Below are positions 12,736-20,689 of a stretch of 21,067 nucleotides of DNA, in pieces (position 1 is the first letter of the stretch; each line of letters begins with the position of its first letter). The notes beneath the pieces were generated by a model, which made no database searches, was not told the DNA's origin, and was given only the letters and a program-made list of their open reading frames with translations. The stretch covers positions 1-21,067 of the IMG/VR virus record IMGVR_UViG_3300042691_012905; one strand, written 5' to 3'. The position numbers and the translations under genes are program-made. Source of the stretch: a virus.

Positions 12736-14915
12736 ATTGGAAGTTTACAATAATTGAAAGTAATTTAGATGAAACGATTATTATTGAGCCTATTGGATGG
12801 GATGGATTAACAATTGGATTAACGAGAAACTTTGAGAATCATGGAATTATTAAGACCATTGAGAATACTGACTTTCAATTTATTGAGGATGCCTATGTAT
12901 TATTAAAGTCAATTTATGATACTACGGGAGCAGATTCAATAGCTTTTTTAAAAGTAGAGTATCAATGTGAATCAGAGGCATATCAGTTGTTAGATACGTT
13001 TAAATTCGATTTTAATACCTATAAGAGAACGTGTGGGGATATGTGTATGATTGAGATTGCTGTAAATGCCAATAGTTGTTTGAATGATTTGATGGTGAGA
13101 ATGTCGCAAGATATAGACTTAGCAACTACAACGGATATAGATGGAAACGAAATAACACCATTATCTGAGGTAGATATTACATTGGGAGGTCAAGATATAG
13201 TTATTAGGAATAGGGCAGTTCCTGACCCAAGTTTAACATATCAATTGTCAATTACATTATCAACAAGAAACTTTGATGCCTTTCCTGCTATTGGTTGGTT
13301 GTATCATTCATTAGCATTAAGAGTTACTGAAATACAAGAAATACCTGCTTTTAATTTTCTCAGCCCAACGGGAGAAACATTTGAATGTGCAACACAACAA
13401 ATGAATGAGCAACCTAATTGGGAAACTGATGAAATTTTAGCTTATACTATTTGGGAAAGAGATTTAGAAAATATTAACTTAACCGAGTTATGTCTTGAAG
13501 GAGGTTATGAATTTAGTTTAGATGTTAACATTAGCGGAACGGTTGTAGTTCAGTCAACACTTGATGCAAGTATTGTGAGTATAGATTATCAATTATATGA
13601 ATTAGACGTTGTTAATAATATAAATTTAATTTATTCAGTTAATATGTTAACTACATCCTATGCAATTCCTGATGATATGACTCCTGTATCAATTCCTTTT
13701 TCTTATGCCAACTATTCACCTCCAAGCTTTGCAAATACAAGAAAGTTATTTGTTGTTTTTGAAACTACCTATGGTACTCCTGATGGAGTAAATGAAGATT
13801 GTAAAAGTATGCAGTTTGATTGGCAATATGATGCAGGTTCTTATGTAGAAATGTTAATAAATACAAATTGCCCTGAAACAACTATAAAAGGGGTAAACTT
13901 AAAAGATACATTTGAATTTTTGCCAACAGCACTTGTAGGAGATTGCTATGATGTACAATGCAATGATGAATGTATGGCTGACCATATTTTAACAAATGGT
14001 TTAAAGCTAAGGAGAAAACCCGATACAAGTAACCTATTTCTTAGTTGGGAAAATCTATTTAGAAACACCTCAAAGATATTTAATTTAGGTTGGGGAATAT
14101 CTGGCAGCGACTTAATAATTGATAAGGCTAAACAGTTCTATCAACAAACAAATACAATATCGTTAGGAGCAGTTGATGAAGTAAAGATTAGCCATGCAAA
14201 AGAGTTTTTATTTGGGAAAGTAAATGTAGGTTATAGCAAGTGGGAATCTGAAGAGTACAATGGACTTGACGAGATGAATACAATGAGAAAGTATTCAAGG
14301 CAAGGCAGTAACTCAGATAAAACACTGGATTTAGTATCACAATTTATTACCGCAGGATATACCATTGAGATAACAAGACGCAAAAGTCCATTTTCAAGCG
14401 ATTGGAGATATGATAGTGATACATTTGTAATAAATATTGATGGCTCAAATGCAGTGCAGGGAGTAACATCTCCGAGCAACATAGTAAGTCCATCAACAAG
14501 ATACAATTACAGACTAACACCAATTAGAAACTTATTAAATTGGTTTAATCGTTTGTGCCTTTATTCACCTCAAGAATTAGTATTTAATTCGTCAAATGGT
14601 AACTTTATTGCAAGTGGTAGAATGACCGGGCAATGTGATTTAGAGGATGCAGCAATAGCCGAAAATGATAACATAGTAACAGCAGATTTTGATGTTAGTG
14701 CAAATGCAGAACCTTATTTTTTGCCAATTATTTATGAATTTTCAATACCTTTGACAATGAATCAATTTATGAATGAAATGTTGGTTGATGTTTATGAAAA
14801 TCTTTATTCATTTGAGTGCAACGACACTACATTTAATGGTTATTTATTAACCGCTACTTATGACCCGAATCAAGGAATGGCAAAGTTTACGCTACTCCAC
14901 GCAATTATGGAATAA
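12732..14915 (+). CDS. Large tail protein following the tape measure (distal tail/baseplate type)
   Basis: The product has 727 residues. The N-terminus M-N-W-K-F-T-I-I-E-S ... I-I-I-E-P-I-G-W-D-G-L and then Y-E-L/F-x-F-x-T-Y-K-R-T-C-G-D-M-C resemble tail proteins that lie just after tape measures in Bacteroidota phages (recognised from memory). The body is beta-rich with many paired Cys residues (C-G-D-M-C, C-N-D-E-C). The C-terminal third (about 480-727) has W-E-S-E-E-Y-N-G-L-D-E-M-N-T-M-R and alternating strands. Phage logic places a distal tail or tail-hub protein here, joining the tube to the tip. No enzymatic motif is visible. It is coupled to the tape measure (ATGA) and to the next tail gene by a 1-base overlap. 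Confidence 0.75.
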   Translation: MNWKFTIIESNLDETIIIEPIGWDGLTIGLTRNFENHGIIKTIENTDFQFIEDAYVLLKSIYDTTGADSIAFLKVEYQCESEAYQLLDTFKFDFNTYKRTCGDMCMIEIAVNANSCLNDLMVRMSQDIDLATTTDIDGNEITPLSEVDITLGGQDIVIRNRAVPDPSLTYQLSITLSTRNFDAFPAIGWLYHSLALRVTEIQEIPAFNFLSPTGETFECATQQMNEQPNWETDEILAYTIWERDLENINLTELCLEGGYEFSLDVNISGTVVVQSTLDASIVSIDYQLYELDVVNNINLIYSVNMLTTSYAIPDDMTPVSIPFSYANYSPPSFANTRKLFVVFETTYGTPDGVNEDCKSMQFDWQYDAGSYVEMLINTNCPETTIKGVNLKDTFEFLPTALVGDCYDVQCNDECMADHILTNGLKLRRKPDTSNLFLSWENLFRNTSKIFNLGWGISGSDLIIDKAKQFYQQTNTISLGAVDEVKISHAKEFLFGKVNVGYSKWESEEYNGLDEMNTMRKYSRQGSNSDKTLDLVSQFITAGYTIEITRRKSPFSSDWRYDSDTFVINIDGSNAVQGVTSPSNIVSPSTRYNYRLTPIRNLLNWFNRLCLYSPQELVFNSSNGNFIASGRMTGQCDLEDAAIAENDNIVTADFDVSANAEPYFLPIIYEFSIPLTMNQFMNEMLVDVYENLYSFECNDTTFNGYLLTATYDPNQGMAKFTLLHAIME

Positions 14916-15757
14916 TGGCCACAAGCCTTATAGATTTACAGAATAGCTTTGTAAGATTTAATGAGCAAGAATTTATTACTGACAATGATTGTGGAGTTGT
15001 AGTAGATACTTGTTTACCAATATGTGAAGCAGGAGATATAAGATTTCAATTTCAATTAAATACAAACGATTATGCAAATGCCGCAGCAATTGAAGCAGGT
15101 TTGCAAGTAAGAAGATTGACATCAAGTGGACTTACAACAATAACTGGATTTGTTGATTCGGCAGTATTGCAAAGCGGAACAATTTATTTAATTCGTTTAA
15201 ATTTTCAAGGTAGTACATTGTTAAGTGGGTTAGAAGATGGTGATTGTTTTCAAATACAGATTAATTTCCTTAGAGATGAACCACCTGCTTATTTATCCAC
15301 TACTTCAATAACTTGCTTTAAATATTCAGTAGATAAATGCTTTACAAGTCGAATTACATACGGAAATAATGAAGATGCCTTTGGCTTTTTCTATCCAAGT
15401 ACCTTAACTTTCAATGCAATAAGACTTCCAATGTATGCCTCTAATCCTGCCTTTGACATTGAGCAAAAAACATACGTTAGAAGTAATGGAGTAAGAACAA
15501 AAGTATTTGCAAGATTAGCAAAAAAATACAAATTTGTTACCGATTTTTTGACTGAGGAATTGCATCAAAAGTTAGTTGTTGCATTAAACCACGACACAGT
15601 ATTAATAGCAACATCAACAGACTATCAATTGGAGTGTACTTTTGAAAATGAATATAACCAAGACTTCCCAAGTATTATGCAAGGGATGAATGTATGGCCA
15701 GCAGACTTTCAAGTTTATGAAACACCATTTAACGAAATAAATAATAATTGTGGATAA
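14915..15757 (+). CDS. Tail protein (minor/tip structural protein)
   Basis: The product has 280 residues. It starts on the last base of the preceding stop (TAATG). The first half is a beta-sandwich-like region with Cys residues (D-C-G-V-V-V-D-T-C-L-P-I-C-E-A-G-D-I-R-F-Q-F-Q-L). The second half contains T-Y-V-R-S-N-G-V-R-T-K-V-F-A-R-L-A-K-K-Y and F-V-T-D-F-L-T-E-E-L-H-Q-K-L-V-V-A-L-N-H-D-T-V, a helix-strand pattern seen in tail proteins of Bacteroidota siphophages, from memory. It likely sits at the tail tip with the 727-residue protein. No enzymatic motif is visible. The next gene, a glycosyltransferase, starts 8 bases before its stop, so the enzyme is produced with these tail proteins and could act on them, an inference. 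Confidence 0.7.
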   Translation: MATSLIDLQNSFVRFNEQEFITDNDCGVVVDTCLPICEAGDIRFQFQLNTNDYANAAAIEAGLQVRRLTSSGLTTITGFVDSAVLQSGTIYLIRLNFQGSTLLSGLEDGDCFQIQINFLRDEPPAYLSTTSITCFKYSVDKCFTSRITYGNNEDAFGFFYPSTLTFNAIRLPMYASNPAFDIEQKTYVRSNGVRTKVFARLAKKYKFVTDFLTEELHQKLVVALNHDTVLIATSTDYQLECTFENEYNQDFPSIMQGMNVWPADFQVYETPFNEINNNCG

Positions 15758-16628
15758 AACAGGAATCTTAATTGTAGCAGTAGGACATGGCAACTATGGA
15801 AAGTTAGCCGCTACATTGGCAATGTCAATAAAAGGGAATGGTAGCAAATATCCTATTCATTTAGTCTACACAGAATCAACTTTAAAAGCTATTGGAGAAG
15901 ATTACATAAACTTTTTTGATTCCAAAAGCGAATGCCCAAGCGAATATTTATTAAACAATGGTGAGCAATGTTTTATAAAAGTAAAAAGCCATATTAACGA
16001 GTTAACTCCGTTTGAGAATACATTGTTTTTGGATTCAGATATTATAATGATTAACAACGCAATGTTAGACAATATAATTGATGAAATAAAAAATGTTGAT
16101 TTTACGGTTAAAAACTCAGGGTTTACAAACTATGAATCCGATACTATAACAAAGGATTCTATCCAATGGGCAAACCTTTTAGAAATAAAAGAAGCATACG
16201 GATTTATAAATGAAGATATTTGGAATGTACATTCAGAGTTTATTTGGTGGAAAAAAACAGAAGCAAACAATCAACTATTTAATGATTGGATATACAACTT
16301 TGAAAATTTAAAAGTAAAATCAATTGAATTTGGAGGTTGTATTCCTGATGAGTTGCCTTTGTGGATTGCAATGATACAAAACAAAATTGTGCCTCATCAA
16401 GAAGTATTTCATCCTACATTTTGGCCAATGGATGCAAGTAAGCAAATGAGAATTGCCGACTTGAGGAAAGAATATTGCGGAGTTTCCATAGGTGGAAACA
16501 ATCTAAGCCCACTAACTAAAAACAACTACGATTTATTAGTTTCATTGTTCGCAAATATTACGAATATGAGATACAAATATTTTGCACAGCCAAAAAAGAA
16601 ATGGCTACCTGAAAGACATACCTACTAA
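15750..16628 (+). CDS. Glycosyltransferase with DxD motif (GT8-like, GT-A fold)
   Basis: The product has 292 residues from the GTG at 15750, overlapping the upstream stop by 8 bases. The N-terminus I-L-I-V-A-V-G-H-G-N-Y-G-K-L-A-A-T-L-A-M-S-I-K then P-I-H-L-V-Y-T-E is a nucleotide-sugar-binding start. The motif N-T-L-F-L-D-S-D-I-I-M-I (about 90-101) supplies the metal-binding D-S-D. Later W-N-V-H-S-E-F-I-W-W, then G-G-C-I-P-D-E-L-P-L-W-I are typical of the donor/acceptor side of GT8-like enzymes, though the exact family is uncertain. It is a second glycosyltransferase of a different type from the one at 7656. Placement between tail and portal genes in a tight operon suggests it glycosylates a virion component. 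It ends 1 base before the portal start. Confidence 0.75.
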   Translation: MDKTGILIVAVGHGNYGKLAATLAMSIKGNGSKYPIHLVYTESTLKAIGEDYINFFDSKSECPSEYLLNNGEQCFIKVKSHINELTPFENTLFLDSDIIMINNAMLDNIIDEIKNVDFTVKNSGFTNYESDTITKDSIQWANLLEIKEAYGFINEDIWNVHSEFIWWKKTEANNQLFNDWIYNFENLKVKSIEFGGCIPDELPLWIAMIQNKIVPHQEVFHPTFWPMDASKQMRIADLRKEYCGVSIGGNNLSPLTKNNYDLLVSLFANITNMRYKYFAQPKKKWLPERHTY

Positions 16629-16629
16629 A

Positions 16630-18363
16630 ATGGAATTAGAAAAAAACTACAAAATAATTGATGCCAATGCAATAGCAGAGATTTATAAAAAACCTCACAT
16701 GGAGGATGAGGAATATACAAACTTTAAATACTATTCAGACAACGAATATCCTAAAAAGCTAATTGATGAACGTAGGCCAAACGAGGCTCAGATGGTTAAG
16801 GAATACAGAGAAAAAACGTATCAACCCGTATTTCAAGAAGTATTTGATAGGGTTTTAGCTTCCTTAAATAAGATTCACAGAGCGGATGGATTTTTCATCA
16901 AATATCCCGACCAAAAAGAATTTACACAAATTGCAGATGGCGAAAAATTGCCAGAGTATTTAGAAACAGATTTTAAAGGAAAGCAGTCAATAATGAACTA
17001 TACATTTAGCACATTGCTAAAGCAGTATTTAATTGATGCTAATGGCATTTGTTTGATTTGGGGATATCAACCTATAACAGAAGAAGGAAACGAAGACAAC
17101 ACTAATTATATTGAACCACATCCGTATATTATTAACACCGATAAAATCATTTATTTTAGCGAAGGAGAATCTTTTGTTTACAGAGGTGAACATGCAAGAG
17201 AATTGTACTCAGTAGATAAAATTCAATGGGCAAAGTGGGTAATGGATAAAAGAGGGGTATGGAGGATTGAAAAGTCCATACCTAATTTAAGTGGTGAGGC
17301 GTGTTTTTTTAGGTTAGGAGGTTTAGTAGAATCCACAGAGGATTTAGGAACTGAATACCAAAGCAGATTAAAGGCGATGTTGCCCTGGTTAAATGTTGCA
17401 ACGGTTGAATTTTCAGATTTACAAGCTGAGATAGTTATGCACATCCATAGTCAGCAATGGATTTATCAAAGTGAGGAGTGTAGTAGTTGTAATGGTAGCG
17501 GATTCCTTTTAAAAGACCAACAAAAAGTGCCTTGCACAAACACCAAGTGTAAAGATGGATATGTTTCATTCAGTCCTTACGAGCCATTAAGAGTTAGACC
17601 TGCCAAAACCAATATGGGTGAAACACCGGCACCAACTCCTCCAATGGGTTACATTCAAAAAGATACTGAAATAGCAAAGTTGCAAGATGCAAGGATTGAT
17701 AGACACAGAAACAGGGCATTAAGTGCAATTAATATGCAGTTTTTAGAGTTAATTCCTGCTGCTGTTAGTGGAGTTTCTAAGGCTTATGACCGAGATGAAA
17801 CAAACAATACATTTTATGCAATTGCTAAGGACTTAGGCCGAATAATAGAATTTAGTGCTTACTATGTTGCAGTTTGGAGGTATAACCAAATTTATAGCAA
17901 CGACATTATTAAATCAATGTGTCCTATTGTTATTGTTCCTAATACATTTGATATTCTTAGTTCAGATTTTTTAGTACAAGAAATTAAAACCGCTAAAGAT
18001 TCGGGATTAAATGATGCAGTGCTTTCTGAAATGGAAATAGAATTTATAAAAAAGAGATTTCCTAACGATGTGAGGTTGCAACAAATAAAAATTGATGCAA
18101 TGAAACTTGATCCTGCAAGTGGTAAAAGCGAAGAAGAAAAGGCGTTAATGTTTGCATCAAATACAATGACTAAGCAAGACCAAATACTATCAACTTACAT
18201 TTATGATTTTATAGAAAAGGCTTATGAGGAAATTGCAAACTTTGGAATGAAAACAAGGGATGAAAAGTTAAAGACTTTACAAGGCTATGCAGCAGCCAAA
18301 CAAACCGAAATTTCTGCAAAAAATAAAGTTGAAACAATTATAAGAGATAACATTGGCAACTAA
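16630..18363 (+). CDS. Portal protein
   Basis: The product has 577 residues from the ATG at 16630, 1 base after the previous stop; a TTG at 16582 would overlap that gene. The body is the helical, Trp/Tyr-rich pattern of portal subunits, such as E-D-L-G-T-E-Y-Q-S-R-L-K-A-M-L-P-W-L, then the stem-like D-R-H-R-N-R-A-L-S-A-I-N and a helical C-terminus. An inserted zinc-finger-like element lies in the clip/wing region: C284-x-x-C287 with S-G-F, then C302-x4-C307, the DnaJ-type C-x-x-C-x-G-x-G spacing. Portals form the dodecameric ring through which terminase pumps DNA and to which the tail attaches. The identification fits the downstream MuF-like gene. Its distance from terminase is unusual. Confidence 0.82.
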   Translation: MELEKNYKIIDANAIAEIYKKPHMEDEEYTNFKYYSDNEYPKKLIDERRPNEAQMVKEYREKTYQPVFQEVFDRVLASLNKIHRADGFFIKYPDQKEFTQIADGEKLPEYLETDFKGKQSIMNYTFSTLLKQYLIDANGICLIWGYQPITEEGNEDNTNYIEPHPYIINTDKIIYFSEGESFVYRGEHARELYSVDKIQWAKWVMDKRGVWRIEKSIPNLSGEACFFRLGGLVESTEDLGTEYQSRLKAMLPWLNVATVEFSDLQAEIVMHIHSQQWIYQSEECSSCNGSGFLLKDQQKVPCTNTKCKDGYVSFSPYEPLRVRPAKTNMGETPAPTPPMGYIQKDTEIAKLQDARIDRHRNRALSAINMQFLELIPAAVSGVSKAYDRDETNNTFYAIAKDLGRIIEFSAYYVAVWRYNQIYSNDIIKSMCPIVIVPNTFDILSSDFLVQEIKTAKDSGLNDAVLSEMEIEFIKKRFPNDVRLQQIKIDAMKLDPASGKSEEEKALMFASNTMTKQDQILSTYIYDFIEKAYEEIANFGMKTRDEKLKTLQGYAAAKQTEISAKNKVETIIRDNIGN

Positions 18364-19285
18364 AGGAGATAAAGAAATAAAAGCTATTTTAGAAGCGATT
18401 GACAAAGGGATAATTGACTTTCAAGAAGCAATACCTAAAATTCAAGAACGTATCTACAACAAGCTATTATTATTCCAAAAAGAACTATCCGTACAAGGTG
18501 AAACAATAACCAACACGGTTAAGAATGTTAAGTTACTTGGTAGTTTAAAAAATGAGATTGAAACAATAATTTTAGACGATACCGATTACTTAGAAGCAGT
18601 TGCAAAGTTTAGCAAATTGTATGACTTAGTAACAAAGCTAAACAACAACTATTTTAAGGCAATAGAATCAAAATTTACTCCATCAAAAGTTATTGATGAA
18701 GTAAGAAAGCAATCAGTATCTTTAGTTATTGATGGACTTACGGAGGCAGGGTTGCAATCAAACTTTATTAATCCAGTTCGTGAAATTATTAATACCTATG
18801 TAACAACAGGTGGAAGCTACTCTAAGTTAAGCGGTGAACTTAATAACTACATAAACGGATATAGTTCAGATGCAGGGCCTATTGATGGCAGTTTTGTCAA
18901 GTTTACTAAACAGATAACAACCGATGCCTTAAACCAATACAATGCTCAAGTAAATGAGATTACAAGTTTAGATTTAGGTTGGGAGTGGTATAGGTATGTT
19001 GGTAGCAACATCAAAACTACAAGAACATTTTGCGAGGCACTAACAAAAAAAGAATACTATCATAGGTCAGAGTTGGCACAAATAATAAAAGGAAACTTTG
19101 CAGAGTTTAAAGAAATGGATGGAAAGATTTATGATAAAACGGGATTGCCACAAGGTATGTATGACGATACTAACACAAGCAACTTTGCTATTTATCGAGG
19201 CGGTTACAACTGCGGACATCAAGCGTATGCAATACCTACTTACTTAGTGCCTCAATCAATTAGAAAGTCAATTGGGAAAAATTAA
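18353..19285 (+). CDS. MuF/SPP1 gp7-like minor head protein
   Basis: The product has 310 residues from a TTG at 18353, overlapping the portal stop by 11 bases; no ATG occurs in frame near the start. The first 200 residues are helical. Near the C-terminus it reads W-E-W-Y-R-Y-V-G-S-N-I-K-T-T-R-T-F-C-E, then G-M-Y-D-D, then Y-R-G-G-Y-N-C-G-H-Q-A-Y-A-I-P. The W-x-Y-x-G ... T-R-x-F-C ... G-G-Y-N-C-G-H pattern is the signature of MuF-domain minor head proteins, which sit inside the prohead near the portal and are needed for DNA ejection or packaging. Portal followed by MuF is the usual pair. The TTG start fits a coupled translation scheme. After the stop a promoter begins the capsid unit. Confidence 0.85.
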   Translation: MATKGDKEIKAILEAIDKGIIDFQEAIPKIQERIYNKLLLFQKELSVQGETITNTVKNVKLLGSLKNEIETIILDDTDYLEAVAKFSKLYDLVTKLNNNYFKAIESKFTPSKVIDEVRKQSVSLVIDGLTEAGLQSNFINPVREIINTYVTTGGSYSKLSGELNNYINGYSSDAGPIDGSFVKFTKQITTDALNQYNAQVNEITSLDLGWEWYRYVGSNIKTTRTFCEALTKKEYYHRSELAQIIKGNFAEFKEMDGKIYDKTGLPQGMYDDTNTSNFAIYRGGYNCGHQAYAIPTYLVPQSIRKSIGKN

Positions 19286-19316
19286 TTTGTACTTATTGAT
19301 AATATCAATAACTTTG
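19286..19316 (+). promoter_or_regulatory. Bacteroidota-type promoter for the capsid unit
   Basis: TTTG at 19286-19289 right after the minor-head stop, a 19-base spacer, then TAACTTTG at 19309-19316 match the consensus fully. The start site should be near 19322, about 17 bases before the ATG at 19339. Nearly the whole spacer is taken up by a palindrome, suggesting regulation. Confidence 0.75.
19293..19311 (+). promoter_or_regulatory. Operator-like palindrome between promoter elements
   Basis: TTATTGATAATATCAATAA is a perfect inverted repeat with 8-bp arms (19293-19300 and 19304-19311) around AAT. It lies between the -33 and -7 boxes and covers the first three bases of the -7 box, an ideal repressor site. 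There is no T tract after it, so it is unlikely to be a terminator. Confidence 0.55.
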
Positions 19317-19338
19317 GCAAAACTTATAAATATAATTT

Positions 19339-19701
19339 ATGACACAAACAACAAAAGAGCCTACATTTATGAGGCTAAAAATTACAGACAAAGGAATAGT
19401 TAATTATGTTCCTTTAAACAAATCAAATCGTGATTTTTATTCTGAACACAAAAAGAAACTTTCAAACGAAAAAAGAGAAAAGTTTTTGATTGAAGAAGTA
19501 GAATTGAGTTTGCACGATGCCGCAGAGTTAGGCATCTATGAAGCCTATGAAATTTTAAATCCACCTAAAAAGAAAGGTGAAGTAAGCCAACAATCAAATG
19601 ATGTGATGGCTATGCTAATGAGCCAAAACCAAGCACTAATGGAACGCTTGGCAGTATTGGAAAGTAAGGAAACAACCAAAAAAGAAACCTTTAAAAAATA
19701 G
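19339..19701 (+). CDS. Hypothetical protein with coiled-coil C-terminus, 120 aa
   Basis: This is the first gene of the capsid transcript. The N-terminal half is mixed (F-M-R-L-K-I-T-D-K-G-I-V-N-Y-V-P-L-N-K-S-N-R-D-F-Y), the middle holds L-S-L-H-D-A-A-E-L-G-I-Y-E-A-Y-E-I-L-N-P-P, and the C-terminus (about 85-112) is a Met/Leu-rich coiled coil (M-A-M-L-M-S-Q-N-Q-A-L-M-E-R-L-A-V-L-E). A small structural or scaffold-associated protein is plausible because it precedes the scaffold and capsid genes. No family is recognised. It ends 2 bases before the 17-residue peptide. Confidence 0.7.
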   Translation: MTQTTKEPTFMRLKITDKGIVNYVPLNKSNRDFYSEHKKKLSNEKREKFLIEEVELSLHDAAELGIYEAYEILNPPKKKGEVSQQSNDVMAMLMSQNQALMERLAVLESKETTKKETFKK

Positions 19702-19703
19702 TT

Positions 19704-19757
19704 ATGAAATATCCAGTTAAAAAACCAAAAGGCGGCTGTAAAGGTTGCGGAAAATAA
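19704..19757 (+). CDS. 17-residue CxxC micropeptide
   Basis: The frame reads M-K-Y-P-V-K-K-P-K-G-G-C-K-G-C-G-K and then TAA, with ATG at 19704 in GTTATGA context. It fills the 80-base gap between two capsid-module genes. It is strongly basic (6 Lys in 17) and ends in C-K-G-C-G-K, a possible metal knuckle. I recall similar tiny G-C-x-G-C-G peptides in other Bacteroidota phages, but cannot verify this. Being so short, it might be chance; the compact spacing on both sides argues otherwise. Role unknown, with nucleic-acid or structural binding possible. Confidence 0.45.
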   Translation: MKYPVKKPKGGCKGCGK

Positions 19758-19781
19758 TTACTAACCAATACAAAAAAAACA

Positions 19782-20672
19782 ATGATTATAACAGATTATT
19801 TTGTTCAATTATGCGAAAAAGCAGGGATTGATACCAAAGACACAGACTTGATTGATTTACTCTCTAAATCTGATTTGTCAAAAATTCAAATATCGGATTC
19901 TTTGATAGAAAAGATTAACAAAAATGTATTGACTAAAGAAGAAGCAAAAAATTCTCCTGAGTTAAAAAAACATTTTTACGGAAATGCACTTGATCCAATA
20001 AATAAAAAGATTGCTGCCTTTTTTGATGAGTACGGATTTGACGATGGAATGAAAGCCGAAGTATTAGCCGACACATCTACCTATTCACAATTTGAAAAGA
20101 CCGTTAAAAAGATTGCAGAGCTAAAAGAAAAGCAAAGCACAAGCGGAAACAAAGGCGAAAAAGCAGACTTAGAAAAAAAGATAAATGAGTTAGCGGCTGA
20201 ACTTTCAAAGGTTGCAAAACAAAAGGAAGATGAAAAGATTGCAGCAGTAAACGAGGTTACTCAAAGGTATGAAAATCAATTTTTAGAAATGAATATTGAT
20301 TCTATTATTGGGTCAAAAAACTTACCCGGACAATTTGCAAAAGAGATTGAAATAAAAATTGCAAAGGAATTTGTCAATAAAAAACTTGCTGAAAAAAATG
20401 CAGTTTTAAAAAATATTGAAGGAAAATTAAAACTTGTTTCAAAAGATAACGAAGATTTACTTATCTTTGATGCGGGGAAAGAAATTTCCTTCGATTCTCT
20501 CACAGAAATGGCTTTGGCCGAAAACAAATTTTTAAAAGTAAGTGGCGGAAATCCACCACCTGCAAATGGTTTTAACCGAAACAACGGAGGCCAAAATCCT
20601 CCAAAACAGAACGCAGCTACAAATTTAGCCCTAAGCGAAATAGACATTGCTTTAGAAGGTTTTAAAGAGTAG
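19782..20672 (+). CDS. Probable head scaffold protein
   Basis: The product has 296 residues. The start context is AAAACAATGATT. The protein is acidic and helical. The N-terminus is Asp/Leu/Ile-rich. A long coiled coil spans about 110-165 (K-K-I-A-E-L-K-E-K, then A-D-L-E-K-K-I-N-E-L-A-A-E-L-S-K-V-A-K-Q-K-E-D-E-K). The C-terminus is rich in Pro, Asn and Gly (N-P-P-P-A-N-G-F-N-R-N-N-G-G-Q-N-P-P-K-Q). The architecture of a long charged coiled coil then a disordered linker, directly before the probable capsid gene, is that of phage scaffolds. No protease triad is seen, so I do not call a protease-scaffold fusion. The assignment rests on architecture and position. Confidence 0.75.
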   Translation: MIITDYFVQLCEKAGIDTKDTDLIDLLSKSDLSKIQISDSLIEKINKNVLTKEEAKNSPELKKHFYGNALDPINKKIAAFFDEYGFDDGMKAEVLADTSTYSQFEKTVKKIAELKEKQSTSGNKGEKADLEKKINELAAELSKVAKQKEDEKIAAVNEVTQRYENQFLEMNIDSIIGSKNLPGQFAKEIEIKIAKEFVNKKLAEKNAVLKNIEGKLKLVSKDNEDLLIFDAGKEISFDSLTEMALAENKFLKVSGGNPPPANGFNRNNGGQNPPKQNAATNLALSEIDIALEGFKE

Positions 20673-20689
20673 TTTAATACTACAACAAA

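Noticed and set aside
19293-19311. The palindrome as a transcription terminator for the portal/MuF operon
   Set aside because: No T tract follows, the arms are A+T-rich and weak as RNA, and it sits between promoter elements.
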